40,630 nucleotides of DNA from Natronohydrobacter sp. (GCA_020832555.1 JAFIEM010000020.1:1-40630), one strand, 5' to 3'. Counted from the first letter of the stretch, positions 24,429-35,036 are shown. Made by a program: numbers and translations. Notes: generated from the letters alone by a model not told the origin.

Positions 24429-25627
24429 GCAAAGGTCTTTCTGGGATCAAAGGCATCACGCACGCCTTCAAAAATGAAAACGAGAAGCGACAGCATGATC
24501 GCGAATGTGAAGAAGGCCGAGAAGCCAAGCCACGGCGCTTGCAGGTTGTTGCGCGCCTGAAGCGTCATCTCACCCAAGGACGGCGCGGACGAGGGCAGGC
24601 CGAAGCCCAGAAAATCAAGTGCCGCGAGCGACCCGATGACCCCGGTGATGATGAAGGGCAGAAAAGTCAGCGTTGCCACCATCGCGTTGGGCAGCACATG
24701 GCGGAACATGATCGTCGTGCTCGACACGCCCAGAGCCCGCGCAGCACGGACATACTCGAAATTGCGCGCCCGCAGGAATTCGGCACGCACCACACCCACA
24801 AGCCCGGTCCAACCGAACAGGGTCATCAGGAACACCAGAAGCCAGAAATTCATCACAAACATCGAGGACAGGATGATGATGACATAGAGCGAGGGAACCG
24901 AGTTCCACAACTCTATCACGCGCTGGAAGATCAGATCCAGCACCCCACCGAAAAAGCCCTGCACTGCCCCGGCAGCTATCCCGATCAGCGAGGTCAACGT
25001 GGTCACGATCAGCGCGAAGGTGATCGACAGACGGAACCCATAGATAATCCGTGCCAGAACATCGCGCGCTGTATCATCCGTACCCAGCAAATGCCGATCA
25101 TCTGGTGGTGACGGTGCGGCACGGCCAATATCGTTGATCGTGTTGTAGCTGTAGGGAATCAGCGGCCAGATCATCCAGCCTTTTGTGATTTCCTCGCCAT
25201 CGACAAAACCGGTCTCGGCCTGTGCCATCGCTTCGCGCGGGTCATCCAGACACAGTTCTGCCCCGCCCGTGCGGATCAGGCACTGCACTTCAGGGTCGCG
25301 ATACACGGCCTCGGTGCGGAAATCGCCGCCAAAGGCTGTTTCGGGATAGAAACGGTGGATCGGGAAATGCAGCTCGCCGCGAAAGCTGATCACGATGGGC
25401 CGGTCATTGGCGATATATTCCGCGAAAAGCGAAATACCGTAGAGCATACCCAGAATGATCAGCGACCAGAAGGCGCGACGATTCGCGCGGAAATTCCGCC
25501 AGCGGCGCCGGTTGAGCGCGGAAATGGTGATTCCGAACCGCTTCCTCGGCGGCGGCATCTGCGTCGCGCCCTCTGACTGCGGCAGCGGATCAGGGGCCGA
25601 TACGAAAGCTTCCGAACGCTGGTCCAT
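24425..25627 (-). CDS. yejE: Peptide ABC transporter permease YejE
   Basis: This is one of the two membrane subunits of the Yej importer. The 400-aa protein has an N-terminal transmembrane helix (about residue 52-70). A large periplasmic insert follows (GGDFRTEAVYRDPEVQC region), then five C-terminal helices with the coupling motif around ARALGVSSTTIMFRHVLPNA. The unusual insert and length match the YejE branch of the DppC/OppC family. Its ATG is 3 bp after yejB. Confidence 0.92.
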   Translation of the reverse strand: MDQRSEAFVSAPDPLPQSEGATQMPPPRKRFGITISALNRRRWRNFRANRRAFWSLIILGMLYGISLFAEYIANDRPIVISFRGELHFPIHRFYPETAFGGDFRTEAVYRDPEVQCLIRTGGAELCLDDPREAMAQAETGFVDGEEITKGWMIWPLIPYSYNTINDIGRAAPSPPDDRHLLGTDDTARDVLARIIYGFRLSITFALIVTTLTSLIGIAAGAVQGFFGGVLDLIFQRVIELWNSVPSLYVIIILSSMFVMNFWLLVFLMTLFGWTGLVGVVRAEFLRARNFEYVRAARALGVSSTTIMFRHVLPNAMVATLTFLPFIITGVIGSLAALDFLGFGLPSSAPSLGEMTLQARNNLQAPWLGFSAFFTFAIMLSLLVFIFEGVRDAFDPRKTFA

Positions 25628-25630
25628 CGC

Positions 25631-26719
25631 TCAGGTCTCCCGCGTCTCGAAATCGATGCGGGGGTCGATCCAGACATACATCAGATCCGAGATCAGCCCG
25701 ACCACCAGCCCGATCAGCCCGAACACGAAAAGCGTGCCGAACATCACCGGATAATCGCGCGCAACGGTGGCCTCGAAGGCCAGACGACCCAGCCCGTCCA
25801 GCGAGAAGATCGTTTCGATCAACAGCGAGCCTCCGAAGAATACACCGACGAACACAGCCGGAAAACCCGCAATCACAATCAGCATGGCATTGCGGAATAC
25901 ATGGCCATACAGAACCTTGCTTTCCGCCAGCCCCTTGGCGCGGGCCGTCATCACATACTGTTTGCGGATCTCGTCAAGGAAACTGTTCTTCGTCAACAAT
26001 GTCAGCGTTGCGAAGGCAGAAATGGTCGAGGCGATCACCGGCAGCGTGATATGCCAGAAGTAATCCGCGACCTTGCCCAGCGGGCTGAGTGTGTCCCAGA
26101 CCTCTTGCGGGCTGGTCAGTCCGCGGGCAGGAAAAATCTGCCAGTATGATCCGCCTGCGAAAAGGACCAGCAGCAGGATCGCGAACAGGAAACCAGGGAT
26201 TGCATAGGCCACAATGATCAGGCCAGAGGTGAAGGTATCAAAGCGCGACCCATCCCGAACCGCCTTGCGGATACCCAGCGGGATCGAAACCAGATAGGCG
26301 ATAAGCGTCGACCACAGTCCAAGACTGATCGAGACCGGCAGCTTTTCGATCACCAGATCAACGACCGAGATCGAACGAAAATAGCTCGTCCCGAAATCGA
26401 AGCGCAGATAGTTCCACATCATGTGCAGGAATCGCTCGACCGGCGGCTTGTCAAAGCCGAATTCGCGCTCAAGCTGGGCGATAAATTCAGGCGGCAGGCC
26501 GCGCGCGCCCTGATAGCGCTCGTTTTCTACCGCGCCGACATTCACATCTGCCGCGCCCCCGTCAAATCCGCCAAAGACATTGCCCTGCCCTTCCATCTGG
26601 GCAATGACCTGCTCGATCGGGCCGCCAGGCACGAACTGGACAAGAAAGAAGTTGATGACCATGACCCCAAGCAGCGTCGGAATGATCAGGGCCAGACGTC
26701 GCGCGATATAGGCGCCCAT
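25631..26719 (-). CDS. yejB: Peptide ABC transporter permease YejB
   Basis: This is the second membrane subunit. The 362-aa protein begins [20 protein letters not shown], as DppB/OppB permeases do. It contains a periplasmic insert ([19 protein letters not shown]) and ends in a coupling region ([21 protein letters not shown]) and helices. It lies 3 bp downstream of the binding-protein gene and 3 bp upstream of yejE. Confidence 0.92.
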   Translation of the reverse strand: MGAYIARRLALIIPTLLGVMVINFFLVQFVPGGPIEQVIAQMEGQGNVFGGFDGGAADVNVGAVENERYQGARGLPPEFIAQLEREFGFDKPPVERFLHMMWNYLRFDFGTSYFRSISVVDLVIEKLPVSISLGLWSTLIAYLVSIPLGIRKAVRDGSRFDTFTSGLIIVAYAIPGFLFAILLLVLFAGGSYWQIFPARGLTSPQEVWDTLSPLGKVADYFWHITLPVIASTISAFATLTLLTKNSFLDEIRKQYVMTARAKGLAESKVLYGHVFRNAMLIVIAGFPAVFVGVFFGGSLLIETIFSLDGLGRLAFEATVARDYPVMFGTLFVFGLIGLVVGLISDLMYVWIDPRIDFETRET

Positions 26720-26722
26720 CGT

Positions 26723-28624
26723 TTACCTCAGCGCCCCGGCCGCACGCAATTCGGCAGCACGGTCAGCGTTGAACCACCAGAAATCTAGCTCTCCCGTGGA
26801 ATAGGGCGGCGTATCTTCGGGACGCTGGAAAATGTCCCAATAGGCCACCCAAACCGTGTCGTTATACCATGCTGGAATTATGAACAGCTCGTGGCGCAGC
26901 ACCCGGTCCAGCGCCATCAAAGCTGCATCGCGGGTCTCTGGGTCGGGCGCGTCCAGCGACAGGTCGATCACCGCATCCACCAGCGGACTACGCAGCCCGG
27001 CCGGGTTGAACACATCATCCGCCGCTTCAGAACCAAAACGTTGCTGAAGCCCCGTACCTGTATCCATGAAGGCCGCGTATTGATCGAAAATCATGTCATA
27101 ATCGCGGTTGCGGCGGCGGTCGGTATGCTGGGCAGGATCGATGCGCTGAAAGCGCGCATCAATGCCCAGACCCTGCAGGTTCTGCGTGAACGTCTCGACA
27201 ATCGAATCCATCGTCGCGGAACCCGCGCTGGAAACGGGAATTTCGATCGTCATGCGTTGGCCAGAGGCGTTTCGAAGCGCACCGGCGCTGTCGACTTCCC
27301 AACCGGCCTCTTCCAACAGCGCCTTGGCCAAGCGCATGTTCCGACGGTCGACCAGTCGCGATACATCCGAACTATGCGGACTGCGCGCAGGTTGTGTCAG
27401 CACCTCTTGAGGCACCAGATCGCCAAGCGATTGCAGCAGTTCCAGTTCAAGCCCTTCGGGCGGGCCATCGGCTTGGAAACGCGTGCCCTGTGCGAAAGAC
27501 TCGCGCTGCCGGAAAAGCCCGTATTGCAGAGTTTCATTCGTCCACTCGAAATTCCATGCCAGTGAAATGGCTTCACGCACGCGCTTGTCCTGCAAGAAGT
27601 CGCGCCCCAGATTGAACACGAACCCGGTTGGCGTCGGTGCAAATCCGGTTGGCAATTCCTCACGGATCACATGGCCGCGGGTTATGGCAGGAAAATCATA
27701 GCCAGTGGCCCATTGGCGCGAATTGTTCTCGGCACGGAAGGTATATTCGCCGGTCTTGAACGACTCGAAAGCCGCCGCACCATCGGCGAAATACTCGACC
27801 CTGATTTCATCGAAATTATGCCGCCCCCGGTTGATCGGCAAATCCGCGCCCCAATAATCTGGATTGCGTCGATAGGTGATCCGGCGATTGACCTCGAAAC
27901 TGTCCAGTACATAGGGGCCGGACCCAGGCGAGATTTCCATGCGCGACTCATCAAGCCTTGCACCGGTCTCTTCATACCATTTCTTCGAGAAGACCGGTGT
28001 CGCACCGACCTGATCAATCAGCGAGCGCCGTGAAATACCGTCAGCGAAGGTAAATTTCACTGTGTGATCATCAAGCACTTCCGCATTGATCACCCGCGCA
28101 CTCACGCCTTGCGCATAGGAAGGAAGGCCCTGCTCTAGAAACAGGTTGTGCGAAAACACCACATCATGCGCCGTGAGAGGCGTCCCGTCGGAAAAGCGCG
28201 CTTCGGGGCGCATATGGAAAATGACCCATTCCTTTCCCTCGGGATACTCAACCGTATGTGCCAGCAACCCATAGCCTTCGCCATAGGCATCCGCAGGCAC
28301 CAGTCCTCCGCCAAAGGGTTCGGAGCTTTCCAGCAGGCTCTCATAAATCGAGGAAGAAAAGACACCCGCGCGCCCTCGGCGGGTGAAGGGGTTCATCGAG
28401 TCGAAAGTTCCCTGCGCAGAAATCGAGATGACACCCCCTTTGGGCGCATCGGGATTTACATAACGCAGATGCTCGAAATCAGCATCGTAACTGAGATCAC
28501 CGTAGAAGGAATAGCCATGCGCACGGATCATCCCCGCCTCGTCCTCGGCAAGTATCGGACTGGCCAAGATGCCAGCAAGAATGACGCCAGCGACAGCACG
28601 ATGCGCTGCAGTGATGCGGGACAT
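26723..28624 (-). CDS. yejA: Peptide ABC transporter substrate-binding protein YejA
   Basis: This periplasmic protein binds the peptide substrate and delivers it to YejBE. The 633-aa product has a signal peptide (about residues 1-26, cleavage likely after ILA), and an SBP family 5 body with GTFDSMNPFTRRGRAG, FSDGTPLTAHDVVFS and FNLGRDFLQDKRVREAI. The ATG at 28624 follows GAGGAGGAG closely; the upstream frame start at 28669 has no such support. In enterobacteria the homologous system takes up microcin C-like peptides; the substrate here is unknown. It is the first gene of the operon. Confidence 0.92.
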   Translation of the reverse strand: MSRITAAHRAVAGVILAGILASPILAEDEAGMIRAHGYSFYGDLSYDADFEHLRYVNPDAPKGGVISISAQGTFDSMNPFTRRGRAGVFSSSIYESLLESSEPFGGGLVPADAYGEGYGLLAHTVEYPEGKEWVIFHMRPEARFSDGTPLTAHDVVFSHNLFLEQGLPSYAQGVSARVINAEVLDDHTVKFTFADGISRRSLIDQVGATPVFSKKWYEETGARLDESRMEISPGSGPYVLDSFEVNRRITYRRNPDYWGADLPINRGRHNFDEIRVEYFADGAAAFESFKTGEYTFRAENNSRQWATGYDFPAITRGHVIREELPTGFAPTPTGFVFNLGRDFLQDKRVREAISLAWNFEWTNETLQYGLFRQRESFAQGTRFQADGPPEGLELELLQSLGDLVPQEVLTQPARSPHSSDVSRLVDRRNMRLAKALLEEAGWEVDSAGALRNASGQRMTIEIPVSSAGSATMDSIVETFTQNLQGLGIDARFQRIDPAQHTDRRRNRDYDMIFDQYAAFMDTGTGLQQRFGSEAADDVFNPAGLRSPLVDAVIDLSLDAPDPETRDAALMALDRVLRHELFIIPAWYNDTVWVAYWDIFQRPEDTPPYSTGELDFWWFNADRAAELRAAGALR

Positions 28625-28755
28625 GGGCAACTCCTCCTCTGACCGGCCTCTCTGGATATGGGCCTTCATGACTTTTATTTAGTGTTTCTGAGGCGCTGTC
28701 GACCATTGCGCAAGATTTTCACCGCAAGGACAACGGAATTTGATAACTGCGCGCC

Positions 28756-28790
28756 AAGAAAACAGGCCGCCCGGTTCCCCGAACGGCCTG
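28756..28790 (-). terminator. Rho-independent terminator of cycM
   Basis: On the minus strand CAGGCCG pairs with CGGCCTG (28784-28790 with 28763-28769), with an inner GTTC/GAAC stem. The hairpin is followed by TTTTCTT. It lies 25 bp past the cycM stop. Confidence 0.85.
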
Positions 28791-28814
28791 CAAACTATCC
28801 CGGTTTGGGAAAGA

Positions 28815-29321
28815 TCAGCTTTCGCTTTCAATATAGGCGATCAGGTTCGCACGGTCCTGCACATTCGCAATGCCGCGGAAGTTCATCGAAGTTCCCGGTG
28901 CAACGCCGCTCGGGTTCTGGATGAAGTCGGACAGGACTTCCGGCGTCCAGACATCACCCGCCTGGGCGAGCGCGCCGGAATAGTTGAAGCCAGCAACATC
29001 GCCAATCTCGCGGTTCACGATCCCATGCAGATAGGGGCCGACACCGTTGCGACCCTGTTCCAGAGCATGACACGCCCGGCACTGGGACCAAAGACGCGAA
29101 CCCGCACCGGCATCAGCCACTTCCCAGGCTTCCTCGAATGTCAGCTCTGCCACCGGCTCTGCCGACACGTCATCAGCACCCGTATCAATGATGAACGCCT
29201 GCGGCGCATTCGCATTGCGCGGCGTGTAGAGTTCATTGGCAGCCCAGTTGCCCAGAAGAAAGACCAGCAGCGCGCCGCAGAAAGCGGCAACGGCCTTGGT
29301 GATCACCATCGTGTCAAACAT
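28815..29321 (-). CDS. cycM: Membrane-anchored cytochrome c552
   Basis: This cytochrome carries electrons between the bc1 complex and terminal oxidases, tethered to the inner membrane by an uncleaved signal anchor. The 168-aa protein begins MFDTMVITKA with a helix at about 8-28, very like Paracoccus CycM. A Ala/Glu-rich linker follows, then a class I cytochrome c domain with CRACH (81-85) and the Met ligand in GTSMNF (Met146). It is a plausible electron donor to the cbb3 oxidase encoded in the window. It is divergent from pheA and followed by a terminator. Confidence 0.9.
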   Translation of the reverse strand: MFDTMVITKAVAAFCGALLVFLLGNWAANELYTPRNANAPQAFIIDTGADDVSAEPVAELTFEEAWEVADAGAGSRLWSQCRACHALEQGRNGVGPYLHGIVNREIGDVAGFNYSGALAQAGDVWTPEVLSDFIQNPSGVAPGTSMNFRGIANVQDRANLIAYIESES

Positions 29322-29354
29322 ATCGCAATCCTGTAGCCCAGCGAATTTGCGCCT

Positions 29355-29383
29355 ATGTATCCGCTTCCCCTTGCAGGATTCAA
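29355..29383 (-). promoter_or_regulatory. Candidate sigma-70 promoter of cycM
   Basis: On the minus strand TTGAAT (29383-29378) and ATACAT (29360-29355) are separated by 17 bases. A start near 29348 would give a leader of about 27 nt with an AGGA before the cycM ATG. This is a pattern match only. Confidence 0.45.
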
Positions 29384-29443
29384 GCGGTAGTTACCGCGAC
29401 GAAATGCCCATTCGGGTGAAATCGGACAAGTGTGAGCGGAAAC

Positions 29444-30274
29444 ATGGCAGGAAAGATCGCATTTCAAGGGGAATTGGGCGCCTATGGGCATCAGGCCTGC
29501 GCAGATGCCCGCCCGGAATTCACTCCCCTGCCCTGCACGACCTTTCATGACACGATGGCAGCCGTGCGCGATGGCGAGGCAGAACTTGCCATGGTCGCTG
29601 TCGAGAACTCGATCTACGGGCGCGTCGCGGATGTCCATCAACTTCTGCCTGAAAGCGGGTTGCACATCGTGGACGAAGCTTTCGTTCGTGTTCATGTCAA
29701 CCTGCTCGGCGTCAAGGGCGCAAGGCTTGATCAGGTCAAGGAGGCACATGGCCACCCGGTGATCCTGCCGCAATGCGGTGGCTTCCTGCGGCTGCACGCA
29801 ATCAAGGGTGTCATCAGTTCCGACAATGCGCGTGCAGCCCGTGAAATCGCCGAGCGCGGCGATCCGTCACAAGCTGCCCTTGCGAGCGAGATGGCGGCGC
29901 GGATCTACGGTCTGGATGTGCTTGCCCGCCATATTGAGGATCGACCCGACAACACCACCCGCTTCCTGATCATGGCCCGAAATATCGACCTTGCACGGCG
30001 CGGCGACCAGATGATGACCAGCTTTTTGTTTCGCGTGCGAAACATCCCGGCCGCGCTTTACAAGGCGATGGGAGGGTTTGCGACAAACGGTGTGAACATG
30101 GTCAAGCTCGAAAGTTACATGGTCGACGGCTCTTTCACCGCAACCCAGTTTTTCGCGGAAATCGAGGGCCATCCAGAGGATGACAATGTGGCGCGCGCCC
30201 TGGACGAGTTGCGTTATTTCACGTCCTACCTTCACATCCTGGGTACCTATCCGTCAGATCCGGCGCGGCGCTGA
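29444..30274 (+). CDS. pheA: Prephenate dehydratase
   Basis: PheA converts prephenate to phenylpyruvate, committing carbon to phenylalanine. The 276-aa protein has the PDT domain (KIAFQGELGAYGHQA near the start, VENSIYGRVADV, and the catalytic TRF in DNTTRFLIM). An ACT regulatory domain follows (SFLFRVRNIPAALYKAMGGF, NMVKLESYMV), so feedback inhibition by phenylalanine is expected. There is no fused chorismate mutase. ATG 29444 is preferred over GTG 29432 because GAGCGGA precedes it. It converges on the GST gene with only 9 bp between stops. Confidence 0.94.
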   Translation: MAGKIAFQGELGAYGHQACADARPEFTPLPCTTFHDTMAAVRDGEAELAMVAVENSIYGRVADVHQLLPESGLHIVDEAFVRVHVNLLGVKGARLDQVKEAHGHPVILPQCGGFLRLHAIKGVISSDNARAAREIAERGDPSQAALASEMAARIYGLDVLARHIEDRPDNTTRFLIMARNIDLARRGDQMMTSFLFRVRNIPAALYKAMGGFATNGVNMVKLESYMVDGSFTATQFFAEIEGHPEDDNVARALDELRYFTSYLHILGTYPSDPARR

Positions 30275-30283
30275 GCCGATGGT

Positions 30284-30877
30284 TCAGCCCATGCTCGCGA
30301 TGACCTTGACGAGTGCAGGGCGCGCGGTCATGCGGTCGAGATAGCTGCCTAGCCGCGACTCCTGTATCGGGAATTTAGCGACTTTGGCCCAGATACCGCA
30401 ATGCGTGAGGATTATATCGGGCACGGTCATCTTGCTGCCCATCAGATAAGGGCCCTCGCCCATCCGGTGCACAAGCGTCTTCTGGCTATTGGTGAACTCC
30501 CAGATCAGTGATTCCTTGATCGAGGATTGCCGCAGCGCTTCGGGCAAGATGAAGGAATGGCGCGCGGCCATCCAGAGGGCTGCGTCAAATTCGTCGAGCA
30601 GGAATTGCGTCAAGCTGTCCTGCCGTGCGCGGTCCAGTGTCCCGGCGGGATAAGTCAGCGCTCCGTGCTTGTCGGCAAGATACTGGATGATCGCCGTCGA
30701 ATCGGTGATCGGAGTGCCATCCTCGATCAGGACAGGCACCTTGCCTGCGGGGTTGAAACTGATCACCCCTTGCGAGCGCGGGGCGGCGGGCACATGCTCA
30801 TAGGACTGCCCCAGCTCCTCCAGCATCCAGAGCACGCGCGTTGCACGGGAATTGGACTTTCCTATCACTGTATACAT
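30284..30877 (-). CDS. Glutathione S-transferase family protein
   Basis: This 197-aa cytosolic protein has an N-terminal thioredoxin-like domain (YTVIGKSNSRATRVLWMLEE; GKVPVLIEDG; the glutathione-binding ITDSTAIIQYLA) and an all-helical C-terminal domain with KMTVPDIILTHC. The likely active-site residue is the Ser in KSNSRA. The substrate is not known. It lies 9 bp after holA and is probably the last gene of the leuS-lptE-holA transcript. Confidence 0.88.
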   Translation of the reverse strand: MYTVIGKSNSRATRVLWMLEELGQSYEHVPAAPRSQGVISFNPAGKVPVLIEDGTPITDSTAIIQYLADKHGALTYPAGTLDRARQDSLTQFLLDEFDAALWMAARHSFILPEALRQSSIKESLIWEFTNSQKTLVHRMGEGPYLMGSKMTVPDIILTHCGIWAKVAKFPIQESRLGSYLDRMTARPALVKVIASMG

Positions 30878-30886
30878 CTGTGCCCC

Positions 30887-31909
30887 CTATCTGCGCCCCA
30901 GCATCGCCAGCCGGATCAGCGCGCGTTCCATCACCGCCATGCTGGGCGCGTTCGAGGACGAGCGCAAGGTCAGATCGGCCTCGACCAGATCGGCGAGTGC
31001 GCGCTCCAGCCGTGTCAGTCCCCAGCCCTGCGCCTGCGCCAGAAGCCGGTCCCGGCGCGGACCGAAAATCGGCGGTCGCGCGCGTTGAATACCTGCGGAC
31101 GGTCCACCCGGATCGCAACTGATCGCGTGCAGGCTGCGGAAATGGCGCATTGCCATGATCGCCAGTGTCACGGCGGCCACGCCCTGCGCCTGCAACCGCA
31201 CAAGCAACGGTCCGACCTGCGCGGCCTGCCCTTCGGCCACGGCGTTCAGCAGATCATCAACGGCGGCCTCTGTGCTGATGGGCGCAATCGCGGCGATATC
31301 TTCGGGACTGAGCGGCGCGATATCACCGAATTTGTAAAGCGCGAGCTTCTCCAGCGTCTGGCGGAAATCGCCCGGATCAAGCGCACGCGACAACGCCACC
31401 AGATCGCGCATGGCGTCCCCGCTGATCTGCGTCAGCCCGGCCTGCGCCAGCGCGGCCTCGATCTCCTCGCGCGAGGGTGGCTCATCATAGATGCCCACAG
31501 CTCCGGCATTGCGCGCGGTCTCGAACAGTTTGCGCAGCTTCGAACTGGCCTTGAGCGCGCCCGCAGTCGCGACAATCTGCGCGTCACCCGCCCGCCAGTC
31601 GCCCAGCGCCTGCGCGACCGCATCGCTGACCTGATCATTGGCATCCTCGACCAGAACAGCGCGCGGTCCCGGAAAGAAGCCCTGCGCCTTGACCGCATCC
31701 AGAAGCAGCGCCGCGTTGCGCCGCAACTCTGCTCCCGGCAGGCGCTCGAATCGCATTTCCGCCTCTCCCTGTGGTCCAACAATGGCGGCGATCAGATCCT
31801 GGCGTTTCAGTGCTACGCGCATGGCGTCCTGCCCGTAGATCAGCAGAGCGGCGAGAGCCGGATCGGGCTTTGCGATCAGCCGCGCCAGATCGCGGGCATT
31901 CAGCTTCAT
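30887..31909 (-). CDS. holA: DNA polymerase III subunit delta
   Basis: HolA is the clamp-loader subunit that opens the beta sliding clamp. The 340-aa protein begins [12 protein letters not shown] and shows the family's N-terminal LLIYGQDAMRV block, a PGPRAVLVEDAND segment and the C-terminal helical region (MRHFRSLHAI). The ATG overlaps the end of lptE by 4 nt, as in the leuS-lptE-holA order seen in many proteobacteria. Confidence 0.9.
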   Translation of the reverse strand: MKLNARDLARLIAKPDPALAALLIYGQDAMRVALKRQDLIAAIVGPQGEAEMRFERLPGAELRRNAALLLDAVKAQGFFPGPRAVLVEDANDQVSDAVAQALGDWRAGDAQIVATAGALKASSKLRKLFETARNAGAVGIYDEPPSREEIEAALAQAGLTQISGDAMRDLVALSRALDPGDFRQTLEKLALYKFGDIAPLSPEDIAAIAPISTEAAVDDLLNAVAEGQAAQVGPLLVRLQAQGVAAVTLAIMAMRHFRSLHAISCDPGGPSAGIQRARPPIFGPRRDRLLAQAQGWGLTRLERALADLVEADLTLRSSSNAPSMAVMERALIRLAMLGRR

Positions 31910-32391
31910 TCCGACAGCGCCGCCAGCAACCGGGCAGCGACCTGATCGGCCAGAATGCGCATCAGCCGCTTTTCCGCATCTTCCTGCGCGCGGCGCGTGG
32001 CAAGCTGGGTGTCCGTGGTCGAGTAATTGGTGAAATTACGCAACTTGCCGCTGGTGACGGTCTCGCCTGTTGCGATCTTGGAAAGGCTATAGGCGATTTC
32101 CCCGAACAACGTGATTCGCGTTGGACCAATCCCGCTGACCTGCGCCGAGCCACGCTCCGAAGTGGTAATCCTATACGCAAGTTCGAAGCGCGCCACCGTG
32201 GGGCGGCCCAGTCGTTCCTCGAAAGCTGCGACAAAATCGAAATCGCGCGACGTCACGGGATCGGATGCGCGCACCTGTCCGCGCAGCGCCTGTCCCGCCG
32301 CGCCCGGCGCATAGGCCGGGGTGAATCCGCAAGCTGCCAGCGGCAGAGCCGCCAGCGCCAGAAGGACAGCCCTGCGATCAGACCACAACAT
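31906..32391 (-). CDS. lptE: LPS-assembly lipoprotein LptE
   Basis: LptE plugs the LptD barrel and helps deliver lipopolysaccharide to the outer leaflet. The 161-aa protein has a lipoprotein signal with lipobox LAAC (Cys21) followed by GFTPAYAPG, the usual LptE start. Segments [11 protein letters not shown] and a C-terminal helix ([10 protein letters not shown]) follow. It overlaps leuS by 14 nt and holA by 4 nt. The call rests on both sequence and the conserved gene order. Confidence 0.88.
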   Translation of the reverse strand: MLWSDRRAVLLALAALPLAACGFTPAYAPGAAGQALRGQVRASDPVTSRDFDFVAAFEERLGRPTVARFELAYRITTSERGSAQVSGIGPTRITLFGEIAYSLSKIATGETVTSGKLRNFTNYSTTDTQLATRRAQEDAEKRLMRILADQVAARLLAALSE

Positions 32392-34945
32392 TGATAATGC
32401 GCCCCGGCACCACGATCAGCTTGCGCGGCGCGTTGCCACCCAGAGCCTTGACCACAGCATCATGCGCAAGGGCCAGTTTTTCAACCTCTTCCTTGCCCAT
32501 CTCGGCAGGCACCTCGATTTCCGCGCGCCGCTTGCCATTGATCTGGATCGGCAGCGTGATGGTATCGCGCACCAGCATGGCGGGGTCTGCCTTGGGCCAC
32601 TCTGCCTGTGCAACCAGTCCTTGACCGTCCTGCATGGTCCAGATTTCTTCGGCCAGATGCGGCACCATCGGCGCCATCAGTTGCGCAAGAGTGCGCATGG
32701 CGATCTTCTGCGCCGTGCCCGACGCCTGCGATTTCGACAGCGTGTTGGTGAAGGCATAGAGTTCCGCAATCGCCTTGTTGAAGGCGAAATTCTCGATGGC
32801 ACGGGTGCAATCGGCAATCGCGCGATGCATGGCGCGCATCAGGTCCGTGTCGGCATCTGACGCTGCGCCATCGTCCATCGCGGCGATCCGGTCCGACAGC
32901 GCCCAGACCCGGCCAAGGTGCTTGAAGGCCGCTTCCGCCCCGGCGCTTGTCCATTCAACATCGCGTTCGGGGGGGCTGTCGGACATGACGAACCAACGTG
33001 CGGTATCTGCACCGAAGGCGCTGATGATATTGACCGGATCGACCACATTCTTCTTGGATTTCGACATCTTGGCAGAGGGGATGATCGTCACCGCCTCTCC
33101 CGTGGTGCGCAGCTTCCCGTCCTCGACATCTTCAGGCAGGTGATAGACCGCGCGGCCCTTGGCGTCGCGCGTCAGGTAAATCTCATGCGTCACCATGCCT
33201 TGCGTGAACAGCGCATTGAACGGCTCGGACGCCGATTCGGGCAAATGCCCGGTCTTGACCATCGCGCGGGCGAAGAAGCGCGAATAGAGCAGATGCAGGA
33301 TCGCATGTTCGATCCCGCCGATATACTGGTCCACATTCATCCAGTAGGCGGCATCCTCGGCATCGGTCGGGGTCTCGGCGCGGGGCGAGGTAAAGCGCGC
33401 ATAATACCACGACGAATCGACAAAGGTGTCCATCGTGTCGGTCTCGCGCTGCGCGGCGCCGCCGCATTTCGGGCAGGTGCAGTTGCGCCAGGTCGGATGG
33501 CGGTCGAGCGGATTTCCGGGCTGGTCGAATGTCACATCGTCAGGCAGACGGACCGGCAGGTTTTCCTTGGCTTCCGGCACCACACCGCAGGTCGGGCAAT
33601 GCACCACCGGGATCGGACAGCCCCAGTAGCGCTGACGGCTCAGACCCCAGTCACGCAGGCGGTATTGCGTGACCCCATGCCCGACGCCTTGCGATTCGCA
33701 AAACGCGATTGCGGCTTCAACGGCCTCGACGCCGGTCTGCTCCTCCTCGCCCGCAAAACCGCGGATGTAGCGCACGCGATCCGTCTTTGGCGGAACGAAT
33801 GCAGTGGTGGTGACGGGCGTTTCATCTTCCAACGCAAAGAACACATCCGGATGCGGCAGCCCATATTTCCGCGCGAAATCGAGGTCGCGCTGGTCATGTG
33901 CCGGACAGCCGAAAATCGCGCCCGTTCCGTAATCCATGAGAATGAAATTCGCGATATAGACGGGCAATTCCCATTCATTGTCAAAGGGATGGCGCACCGT
34001 GATCCCGGTATCAAAACCCTTCTTCTCGGCCTTTTCCAGCGCTTCTTCGGTGGTACCGATACGGCGGCACTCGGCTACAAATTCAGCCACGCGCGGGTCA
34101 TGGCGTTCCAGATGCTTTGCCAGCGGGTGATCGGGCGAGATGCCCACAAAAGAAGCCCCCAGCAGCGTGTCGGGGCGCGTGGTATAGACCTCGATCCGGT
34201 CAAAGCCTTCGGGCGCATCCACGGTTGAGAACGCAAACTGCAACCCGCGCGACTGCCCGATCCAGTTGCGCTGCATCAGGCGTACTTTTTCGGGCCAATG
34301 CTCCAGCCCGTCCAGCGCTTCCAGCAATTCCGCCGAATAGTCGCTGATCTTGAAGAACCATTGCGTCAGCTCACGCCGCTCGACCTCTGCCCCGGATCGC
34401 CAGCCCTTGCCGTCGATCACCTGCTCATTGGCCAGCACCGTCATATCGACCGGATCCCAGTTCACGACCGCATTCTTGCGATACACCAGCCCCGCATGCA
34501 GCATATCGATGAACATGGCCTGCTGCTGGCCGTAATATTCCGGGTCACAAGTGGCAAATTCGCGCGACCAGTCAATCGACAGCCCCAGGGGCTTCATCTG
34601 CTCGCGCATCACCGCGATATTGCCATAGGTCCAGTCTTTTGGGTGGCCGCCCTGTTCCATCGCGGCATTCTCGGCGGGCATGCCAAAGGCATCCCAGCCC
34701 ATCGGATGCAGGACGGAAAACCCCTGTGCCAGCTTGTAGCGCGCAACCACATCGCCCATCGTGTAATTGCGCACATGGCCCATATGGATGCGCCCGGACG
34801 GATAGGGGAACATCTCCAGCACATAGTATTTCTGCCGCGAGGGATCGCGCTGCGCCTTGAACACCTCGGCATCATCCCATGCCGCTTGCCATCTGGATTC
34901 AATCGCTTGCGGGCTGTAGCGCGCGTCGCTCTGGCTGGCCATCAT
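32378..34945 (-). CDS. leuS: Leucyl-tRNA synthetase
   Basis: LeuS charges tRNA-Leu with leucine. The 855-aa class Ia synthetase shows [11 protein letters not shown] (the HIGH motif) near residue 48-58, and an editing domain insert. The [17 protein letters not shown] block and a zinc-like Cys cluster (CPTCG and CPKCGG) follow, then AKMSKSKKN (the KMSKS loop) at about 640, then the anticodon-binding domain. The start is ATG 34945 or 34942, each at reasonable distance from AGGA. It is the first gene of a leuS-lptE-holA-GST cluster. Confidence 0.96.
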   Translation of the reverse strand: MMASQSDARYSPQAIESRWQAAWDDAEVFKAQRDPSRQKYYVLEMFPYPSGRIHMGHVRNYTMGDVVARYKLAQGFSVLHPMGWDAFGMPAENAAMEQGGHPKDWTYGNIAVMREQMKPLGLSIDWSREFATCDPEYYGQQQAMFIDMLHAGLVYRKNAVVNWDPVDMTVLANEQVIDGKGWRSGAEVERRELTQWFFKISDYSAELLEALDGLEHWPEKVRLMQRNWIGQSRGLQFAFSTVDAPEGFDRIEVYTTRPDTLLGASFVGISPDHPLAKHLERHDPRVAEFVAECRRIGTTEEALEKAEKKGFDTGITVRHPFDNEWELPVYIANFILMDYGTGAIFGCPAHDQRDLDFARKYGLPHPDVFFALEDETPVTTTAFVPPKTDRVRYIRGFAGEEEQTGVEAVEAAIAFCESQGVGHGVTQYRLRDWGLSRQRYWGCPIPVVHCPTCGVVPEAKENLPVRLPDDVTFDQPGNPLDRHPTWRNCTCPKCGGAAQRETDTMDTFVDSSWYYARFTSPRAETPTDAEDAAYWMNVDQYIGGIEHAILHLLYSRFFARAMVKTGHLPESASEPFNALFTQGMVTHEIYLTRDAKGRAVYHLPEDVEDGKLRTTGEAVTIIPSAKMSKSKKNVVDPVNIISAFGADTARWFVMSDSPPERDVEWTSAGAEAAFKHLGRVWALSDRIAAMDDGAASDADTDLMRAMHRAIADCTRAIENFAFNKAIAELYAFTNTLSKSQASGTAQKIAMRTLAQLMAPMVPHLAEEIWTMQDGQGLVAQAEWPKADPAMLVRDTITLPIQINGKRRAEIEVPAEMGKEEVEKLALAHDAVVKALGGNAPRKLIVVPGRIINVVV

Positions 34946-34967
34946 CACATTCCTGCATCAAGTCATG

Positions 34968-34994
34968 AAAAAGCCGGGCGCGACCGGCCCGGCT
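34968..34994 (-). terminator. Rho-independent terminator of the DUF3576 gene
   Basis: On the minus strand AGCCGGGC (34994-34987) pairs with GCCCGGCT (34979-34972), followed by TTTTT. It sits between the DUF3576 stop and the leuS start, so leuS probably has its own promoter. Confidence 0.85.
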
Positions 34995-35036
34995 GTCTTA
35001 GCGCCCGCATGGGGCAAGGTCCAGATCACAGGACGA

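Noticed and set aside
30527-31945. 472-codon open frame on the plus strand across the GST gene and holA
   Set aside because: It lies antisense to two well-supported genes, has no domain signature and has His/Arg/Gln-rich composition typical of shadow frames.
32918-34228. 436-codon open frame on the plus strand opposite leuS
   Set aside because: It is antisense to leuS motifs and has no recognisable family.
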